DNA from: Priapulus caudatus
Lineage: Eukaryota; Priapulida; Priapulimorpha; Priapulimorphida; Priapulidae
Direction: 5' to 3'
Assembly: GCF_000485595.1 (NCBI RefSeq)
Contig: NW_014577227.1
Location: forward strand, 141,587 to 166,586
Length of the DNA: 25,000 bases
Each line of letters opens with the position of its first letter. Positions within the stretch are counted from its first letter, which is position 1. This document shows positions 22,201 through 25,000 of this stretch, piece after piece. The translations under genes and the position numbers were made by a program. The notes beneath the pieces were generated by a model. The model did no database searches, had not been told where the DNA came from, and saw only the letters and a list, made by a program, of their open reading frames with translations.

Positions 22201-24436
22201 CACTACTCTCGTATTGGATACGTCCAACTTGGCCCGCCTCGCCTGGCTTCTGTTTGTGCACAGATTTCAAACAGATCAGAAAATGTGCAAAATGCATCAA
22301 TAGTTTTACAATAAACATTTCAACTGTTAAATTTAGAGAGGCTTTCAGCTGTTAAACTTATTCATTTCAGACGAGCACTCTTGGCAAATGAAACTTGCAC
22401 TTTGTTAGCTAACATGGTTTCATTACTTGTGTGGAAATACGAAGTTCTGTTGCAATAAACACATTGAAAATTCTGTCAGCATGAATACAGAAACGGCATA
22501 TACAAATTGTCAGCCATAAACGCTTTTAACATACGGCATGTTTCGGAGGTGGTTGTGCCACTATGATGACAGTTCCAATGACTCTGTCATTACTGAGTAC
22601 TGGATATTCTTCCTGCACTGGAGCCTGCTGCGGCATAGCATAAATAGCTACTGCAATAGCCTTTCCTGTTCGTCGATCCACACCTTGTTCAAATTCTACT
22701 AAATCTGGAAAGAGATACAACCAAAGAGTTCAGGCCAAGCCAAATACAGGAGCAATACATGAAGCACATGATTACATCAAGAGAGCACTTCTTTCGCTTT
22801 GTCGCTATTTCATGGGATATGAGTTTAAGTTGGACACACAGTTACATTTTTAGACAAGTGCTCTGGGGCATTTTACATTATAATTGGCATTACCTCCTAC
22901 TTTAGCTTGGTTAATATCTCCCTGGTACTGACTATAATGGAAAAACAATCTTTCTTGGCGGTTGCAACACTGAACAAATCCATAGGAAAACTGAAATTAG
23001 AAAACAATCATCATATGTAAGCAGAAATATGACCAATATCATTAGCAAAACTAATACTAGGAACTAATCTTTTATACAGTAGTATCACATATAAAATCAC
23101 AGTCGTATTGAGACATTTCACATTCAGTGGTCCTTAGCTTACTATACCTTAGATATTCTCATAAGGCCAAAACAAAATATATGTGTGGTTACCGCTACAT
23201 GCAAAAAAAAAATTGGGTAGGTAGGAAGGGAAAACATTTTATTTTCTTGAAATATTTTATTTACGAACCATGTCCGAAGGATGTGCGTTGTGCCTTTTGA
23301 AGCAGGAACTGTCCAATTCATTTTTTTTATTTTTTTTGACTTAACTTGACAAAGAAAATTGACAATAAAATGTTTAGGGTAGCTGGGAATAAATAGGGTC
23401 AGTCGGGAAACCGTAACCACACCTATATTTTGTTTTGGCCTAATGAATATTTTGTATTAAAATGGTGGTACAATACCATGCCAGTATCATTTTTGGCAAA
23501 TCAGAACATTCAAAGGAGAACTAATAATTTTTATGGCAATCTACAATTCACAAAATTAGTATAAAAAGCATTTTTAATCCCCAAATGCTTTTTATGCCGT
23601 CCAATCATCTATCAGTGCATTTCATTTGCCAACTTATTAATTATTTAACAATATTTGCAATGATATCAAACCTTCAAAATGTTTTGATATGTATAAATGC
23701 AGTTTAGATACTATGAAGTTTCATTTTTTAGGTGAAGAATCTCAAGTGCTGATGATCTTAGAATGGATGAAGCCTATAACATGTAATATACTCAGTCTAT
23801 ACTAATGCTTTTGCATTATGGAGATTTTGGTAAAACCAATTACTATTACTACATGAGATCCTACTGTGTACATATACATAAGCGTCGATGCATATTTATG
23901 CAAGTACACAAAATTATTCAGAACAAAATGTTGTGACAGAACAGTAAAGCATTTGCACCAGAAGTTTTCCAATGACTCCGATCTCCCGGATTCCGTTGCC
24001 CTGTGCTGGAGGGGATTGTGCCACGCTGCATTCACCGTCATAGCTGGAAGAACGCTGGAATGCTAAAATGGCACCATCTTGATTTGGCGGCTGGAAATTC
24101 TGAAACATATTGTGGAAACAACACATTAATTAATGTTTGAATTGCACCCACGCAATCGAAAATCCAGTCACTATAATCAACACACTGAAATGAACCCCAA
24201 AATATCTCAAACGATTCTTTGTTTTCACTTCCAGTGATTTAAAAAAATTATACTAGTAAATTTCACTGCTCAATTGTACAACCACTTTTAAATAATGGAT
24301 CTTAATAATAAGGAATAATAATTTACTCAATAATATAATTATTTTTAAACTGCATATATGTGTGATTGACAGTATATGGTTTTTCTTGTATTCCTAGTAA
24401 GGATCTTATACAAACCTTCCACTGAGGACTGGCCAT
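9971..24436 (-). CDS. CSDE1: CSDE1/Unr, cold-shock domain RNA-binding protein; full spliced model, 17 coding exons
   Basis: Cytoplasmic RNA-binding protein of the CSDE1/Unr family, which controls translation and mRNA stability through tandem cold-shock domains (CSDs). Coding exons, 5' to 3' on the minus strand: 24416-24436, 23959-24099, 22894-22990, 22535-22704, 22098-22249, 21650-21794, 21241-21327, 15297-15466, 14804-14975, 14396-14539, 13856-14014, 13483-13602, 12988-13160, 12377-12606, 11793-11980, 10584-10747, 9971-10148. Every junction is GT-AG. Phases join cleanly (introns 1-16: 0,0,1,0,2,0,0,2,0,0,0,0,2,1,0,2) and the total is 2511 nt = 836 aa + stop; the human protein is about 800 aa. 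Canonical CSD cores are visible as YGFVQC (about aa 57-62), FGFIER (231-236), FGFIKC (395-400), FGFIEA (567-572) and FGFISH (724-729), each followed by an FFH motif. Degenerate CSDs lie between them. The tail from about aa 783 resembles SUZ-C. No internal stop or frameshift is needed, so the gene looks intact. The 5' UTR and promoter were not identified. Identity rests on recalled family sequence, not a search. Confidence 0.95.
10219..10292. repeat. AT/GT microsatellite in CSDE1 intron 16
   Basis: An (AT)n tract with a short GT run. The AT part is nearly self-complementary. Confidence 0.9.
10400..10578. repeat. CT-rich low-complexity tract in CSDE1 intron 16
   Basis: Long polypyrimidine tract on the plus strand, so GA-rich in the CSDE1 transcript. 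It ends a few bases from the exon 16 donor. Confidence 0.9.
10584..10747 (-). CDS. CSDE1: CSDE1 coding exon 16 (canonical CSD9)
   Basis: Codes aa 724-777 with [30 protein letters not shown] and [11 protein letters not shown], matching the last canonical CSD of the family. Acceptor tttatccag, donor gtgaga, phase 2. The donor opens into a purine-rich (GA)n tract. Confidence 0.94.
10841..11107. mobile_element. probable hAT-like MITE in CSDE1 intron 15
   Basis: Starts CAGTGTTTCCACTGG and ends with the inverse of AGTGTTTCCCCTG, a hAT-style terminus. ACACTG lies on both sides (10835-10840 and 11108-11113), but a full 8-bp duplication is not visible. The interior holds a C run and two TTTTGGTGCATTMTAAGC-like units (about 10998-11033). 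Confidence 0.5.
11108..11792. other. rest of CSDE1 intron 15, with G- and C-run repeat fragment
   Basis: The segment 11281-11400 carries a G run (about 11309-11318) and a C run (about 11335-11345) close together, a pattern common in transposon remnants. No ends could be defined. Confidence 0.5.
11793..11980 (-). CDS. CSDE1: CSDE1 coding exon 15 (CSD8, start of CSD9)
   Basis: Codes aa 662-723. [12 protein letters not shown] matches family CSD8 (CLQKGESVKFQL) and the exon ends SRVESIKGQ, the first strand of CSD9 (ATVECVKDQ). Acceptor gacattacag, donor gtgcgt, phase 0. Confidence 0.92.
12377..12606 (-). CDS. CSDE1: CSDE1 coding exon 14 (end of CSD7, start of CSD8)
   Basis: The longest coding exon (aa 585-660). 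[11 protein letters not shown] closes CSD7; GKVSAESV and [20 protein letters not shown] align with the family ([28 protein letters not shown]). Acceptor acattgtag, donor gtaatt, phase 1. Confidence 0.93.
12988..13160 (-). CDS. CSDE1: CSDE1 coding exon 13 (end of CSD6, CSD7 core)
   Basis: Codes aa 527-583. It runs from [10 protein letters not shown] through [20 protein letters not shown] to VFFHY, matching the canonical CSD7 pattern (YVATLKDNFGFIETANHDKEIFFHYSE). Acceptor gtcactag, donor gttggc (weaker than the others), phase 2 to Ser584. Confidence 0.93.
13483..13602 (-). CDS. CSDE1: CSDE1 coding exon 12 (degenerate CSD6)
   Basis: Forty codons ending [10 protein letters not shown], the equivalent of SPQIGDK before VEFSI in the family. 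The acceptor reads tttttagCAG, a NAGNAG tandem site: using the second AG would drop the first codon (Gln487) and keep the frame. Donor gtaatc, phase 0. Confidence 0.9.
13856..14014 (-). CDS. CSDE1: CSDE1 coding exon 11 (end of CSD5, start of CSD6)
   Basis: Codes aa 434-486. [18 protein letters not shown] and YTGLVEKEA match the family (NHAIRIKKLPKGTVSFH, FLGTVEKEA). Acceptor tacactcggcag, donor gtatgc, phase 0 at both ends. Confidence 0.92.
14278..14395. repeat. CA/CGCA-like tract abutting the exon 10 donor
   Basis: Degenerate CATGCACACG-type repeats reaching the exon 10 splice site. In the CSDE1 transcript this is a UG/UGCG-rich start of intron 10. Confidence 0.85.
14396..14539 (-). CDS. 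CSDE1: CSDE1 coding exon 10 (canonical CSD5)
   Basis: Codes aa 386-433, with [20 protein letters not shown], nearly identical to the CSD5 core of other animals ([23 protein letters not shown]). Phase 0 at both ends, so skipping would keep the frame. The donor gtatgt opens directly into a TG/TGCG-rich intron. Confidence 0.95.
14804..14975 (-). CDS. CSDE1: CSDE1 coding exon 9 (degenerate CSD4)
   Basis: Codes aa 329-385. [13 protein letters not shown] and [18 protein letters not shown] match family CSD4 (KELPFGDKD, NISTDRRDKLERATNI). Acceptor tgatatag, which has a weak pyrimidine tract and adjacent AG alternatives (tatagagagaag). Donor gtgagt, phase 0. Confidence 0.9.
15297..15466 (-). CDS. CSDE1: CSDE1 coding exon 8 (end of CSD3, start of CSD4)
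   Basis: Starts [19 protein letters not shown] directly after the DRN of exon 7, as in the family (DRNGKEVATDVRLLPQGTVIFE). It ends near [14 protein letters not shown] chose the donor gtatgt at 15291-15296 (phase 2), because it alone joins in frame and with good consensus to the acceptor of exon 9, giving ENNEEKDIQYG. Confidence 0.9.
15577..15788 (+). pseudogene. esterase (SGNH/GDSL) C-terminal fragment of LINE ORF1
   Basis: An open stretch with [12 protein letters not shown] and [18 protein letters not shown]. The D-G-x-H motif near the end is the catalytic Asp/His block of SGNH hydrolases, followed by the usual LNRKG turn. The N-terminal part with the nucleophile Ser is missing, so it cannot be active. 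It ends in TAG at 15786-15788, just before the endonuclease ORF, as expected for ORF1 of a CR1-like element. Confidence 0.7.
15793..16752 (+). pseudogene. LINE ORF2, APE-type endonuclease domain (interrupted by TAG)
   Basis: One frame, interrupted only by TAG at 16273-16275. Endonuclease motifs appear in order: [16 protein letters not shown], the catalytic-Glu block [30 protein letters not shown] (after the stop), [18 protein letters not shown] and the final SDHF. All the expected catalytic blocks are present. The frame is lost near 16745. Confidence 0.85.
16751..18124 (+). pseudogene. LINE ORF2, reverse transcriptase domain (frameshifted)
   Basis: Continues the same ORF through shifted frames. 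The linker ([11 protein letters not shown]) has stops at 16832 and 16907. The RT core from 17246 reads through [73 protein letters not shown] and [10 protein letters not shown], so the YADD active site is intact. The frame is lost again at about 18105, where the C-terminal part continues in another frame. Confidence 0.88.
18106..18508 (+). pseudogene. LINE ORF2 C-terminal domain, left part
   Basis: After the last frameshift: [38 protein letters not shown] and [11 protein letters not shown], typical of the region after the RT in CR1-like elements. Coding breaks at EFR where the DNA transposon starts. Confidence 0.8.
18509..20445. mobile_element. 1.94-kb Harbinger-like DNA transposon inserted in the LINE
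   Basis: Terminal inverted repeats: GGGGCCGTTGTCAGAAAC at the left and GGGCCCGTTGTCAGAAAC (reverse complement of the right end), 17 of 18 equal. Flanked by direct CAG copies at 18506-18508 and 20446-20448. A 3-bp duplication with G/C-rich ends suits PIF/Harbinger. A 4-bp CAGG reading is also possible but puts a gap in the repeat. A second, inner copy of the end motif lies at 18573-18590 and, inverted, at 20340-20358. I see no transposase, so it is probably non-autonomous. Interior open frames match nothing I know. A long C run lies at about 19904-19918. Confidence 0.75.
20449..20737 (+). pseudogene. LINE ORF2 C-terminal domain, right part
   Basis: Resumes the same domain on the far side of the inserted transposon: [20 protein letters not shown] and [15 protein letters not shown], then a stop at 20735-20737. 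Taking out the insertion and one CAG joins EFR to VTQL in frame. Confidence 0.82.
21241..21327 (-). CDS. CSDE1: CSDE1 coding exon 7 (CSD3, second half)
   Basis: A 29-codon exon starting [18 protein letters not shown] and ending in DRN, matching family CSD3 (IFFHYSEFKGDLETLQPG). Acceptor ttgtacag, donor gtaagt, phase 0. The transposon-filled intron 7 follows; the LINE tail ends about 225 bp downstream of this donor. Confidence 0.93.
21461..21584. repeat. CA/CGCA microsatellite in CSDE1 intron 6
   Basis: About 120 bp of CA, CGCA and CATA units filling more than a third of the 322-bp intron. Confidence 0.9.
21650..21794 (-). CDS. CSDE1: CSDE1 coding exon 6 (start of CSD3)
   Basis: Codes aa 195-242 after a split Ser194. 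It ends with [20 protein letters not shown], the canonical CSD3 core (vertebrate QGVVCAMKEAFGFIERGDVV). Acceptor ctgcctgcag, donor gtattc, phase 0. Confidence 0.93.
22098..22249 (-). CDS. CSDE1: CSDE1 coding exon 5 (degenerate CSD2)
   Basis: Codes aa 144-193 plus two bases. Residues such as [12 protein letters not shown] and LQAGDKV align with the family's CSD2 (VFYLTYTPEDVEG, LETGDKI), which lacks the aromatic RNA-binding motif of canonical CSDs. Acceptor ends caaacag, donor gtatgt, phase 2. Confidence 0.92.
22535..22704 (-). CDS. CSDE1: CSDE1 coding exon 4 (end of CSD1, start of CSD2)
   Basis: Codes aa 88-143. It starts [18 protein letters not shown], the end of CSD1 (family pattern VEFEVSSDRRTGKPIAV), then passes through a linker into [10 protein letters not shown], the first strand of degenerate CSD2. 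Acceptor ctctttccag, donor gtatgt. Confidence 0.92.
22894..22990 (-). CDS. CSDE1: CSDE1 coding exon 3 (CSD1 core)
   Basis: Carries the canonical CSD1 RNA-binding motifs YGFVQC and LFFHYSQY (aa 55-86), between the acceptor ctaatttcag and the donor gtaatg. It ends in phase 1; the split codon becomes Asp87. Confidence 0.92.
23165..23440. mobile_element. Harbinger-like MITE in CSDE1 intron 2
   Basis: A 276-bp element whose first and last 30 bases are inverted copies with about 28 matches, starting GGCCAAAACAAAATATA and reading on to GTGTGGTTAC. It is flanked by TAA at 23162-23164 and 23441-23443. A TWA duplication next to GGCC ends is typical of PIF/Harbinger. No coding content. Confidence 0.78.
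23959..24099 (-). CDS. CSDE1: CSDE1 coding exon 2 (N-terminal linker and start of CSD1)
   Basis: Codes 47 residues (aa 8-54) between the acceptor tatgtttcag and the donor gtgcaaat, phase 0 at both ends. It is a Ser/Gln/Pro-rich leader followed by [11 protein letters not shown], which matches the first strand of CSD1 in the family (RETGVIEKLL in vertebrates). Confidence 0.9.
24416..24436 (-). CDS. CSDE1: CSDE1 coding exon 1 (start codon, MASPQWK)
   Basis: A seven-codon initiating exon, MASPQWK, ending in AAG before a donor gtttgt. The ATG has A at -3 and G at +4, a good Kozak context. It splices in phase 0 to exon 2 and gives MASPQWKNFQPP. An upstream acceptor (atttttag) would start the exon at 24463, implying a further non-coding 5' exon. 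The start is the least certain part of the model, because an ATG inside the exon 2 frame at 24106 lies in intron sequence just before a good acceptor. Confidence 0.7.
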
Positions 24437-24463
24437 ACTGCTGGTTTTGCTTGGTTACTGTTG

Positions 24464-24904
24464 CTAAAAATAGTTACTGTTGCAGTTTTTAGCAGAATAA
24501 TGACAAATTTCTGGAAGAAGTCCTCAGATGTCTAGCGCTGGTCTGTCGTCGGCAAGTTATTCAGCCGTTTGCTGGCTCAGATGATGATAGTTACACATGC
24601 TGTAAGTGCAGACAATAACACATGCTCATGTTACTGGTTCAAGTAAACGTGTGAATTAACTACAAGTTTTAACCCATTAAATCCAACTAAAGGTTCATGG
24701 TATGGTATGCGTTAGCAAAACGAATTAGCTGCACACAATAAACTAGTAATTAATATGCTTACACCTTAATTTTAGCATAGCTGCTACTTTCAGTATAATA
24801 TTATAGAGTACACCTTTATTAAGCATATCTAAATTTGTGTATTGGAGTCGGGTCATAATAAAAAACATTGTTTGTTTGCCCTCACCCGGCCGACCCGCCA
24901 AAAA
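24464..24904. other. region upstream of CSDE1 coding exon 1; no feature assigned
   Basis: May hold intron, 5' UTR or promoter. TTACTGTTGC occurs twice nearby (about 24455 and 24474). No TATA box or first exon could be supported. Confidence 0.4.
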
Positions 24905-24923
24905 GACCGACCGACCGACCGAC
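24905..24923. repeat. GACC tetranucleotide repeat
   Basis: Nearly five perfect GACC units. Confidence 0.85.
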
Positions 24924-24948
24924 TCAAACATTTTTATTGATCTTTCCC

Positions 24949-25000
24949 ATTCTTTAAAAAAAGAATTCTTTAAAAATTCTTTAAAGATTCTTTAAATTCT
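24949..25000. repeat. ATTCTTTAAA tandem repeat at the window end
   Basis: About five degenerate copies of an A/T-rich 10- to 12-bp unit, continuing to the window edge. Confidence 0.75.

Noticed and set aside
23142-23420. 92-codon minus-strand frame in intron 2
   Set aside because: Lies almost wholly within the MITE; not a real exon.
1-25000. tRNA or rRNA genes
   Set aside because: No A-box/B-box pair or cloverleaf, and no rRNA stretch, was found by eye on either strand.

Overview
This is genomic DNA from an animal, probably an invertebrate. The reasons are a spliced gene with GT-AG introns for the metazoan RNA-binding protein CSDE1/Unr, TTAGGG-type telomeric repeats, long CA/CGCA microsatellites, a CR1-like non-LTR retrotransposon and several non-autonomous DNA transposons. 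The species cannot be fixed from this window.

Right part (about 8.9-24.5 kb, minus strand): one apparently complete gene, CSDE1 (Unr, cold-shock domain containing E1). I rebuilt 17 coding exons by hand. All junctions are GT-AG, all phases match, and the exon lengths sum to 2511 nt (836 residues plus stop). The start lies in a tiny 7-codon exon at 24416-24436 and the stop at 9971-9973. The model carries the alternating canonical and degenerate cold-shock domains of the family and a C-terminal SUZ-C-like tail. A probable polyadenylation signal lies about 1.05 kb past the stop.

Intron 7 (15467-21240, 5.8 kb) is swollen by a nested insertion. A 5'-truncated, decayed CR1-like LINE (esterase remnant, APE endonuclease, reverse transcriptase) sits antisense to CSDE1. 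It is split by a 1.9-kb Harbinger-like DNA transposon whose removal, with one target-site copy, restores the LINE reading frame. Intron 2 holds a second Harbinger-like MITE and intron 15 a hAT-like one.

Left part (1 to about 8.9 kb): no recognisable gene. It holds an interstitial telomeric tract, a 418-bp hAT-type MITE with a perfect 8-bp target-site duplication, five long CA/CGCA microsatellites, and three small hairpin elements sharing arms of the form ATCAGGAGYGTATAAT. One hairpin contains a second hairpin of related sequence, and another carries matched changes in both arms. This hairpin family is the least explained signal in the window.
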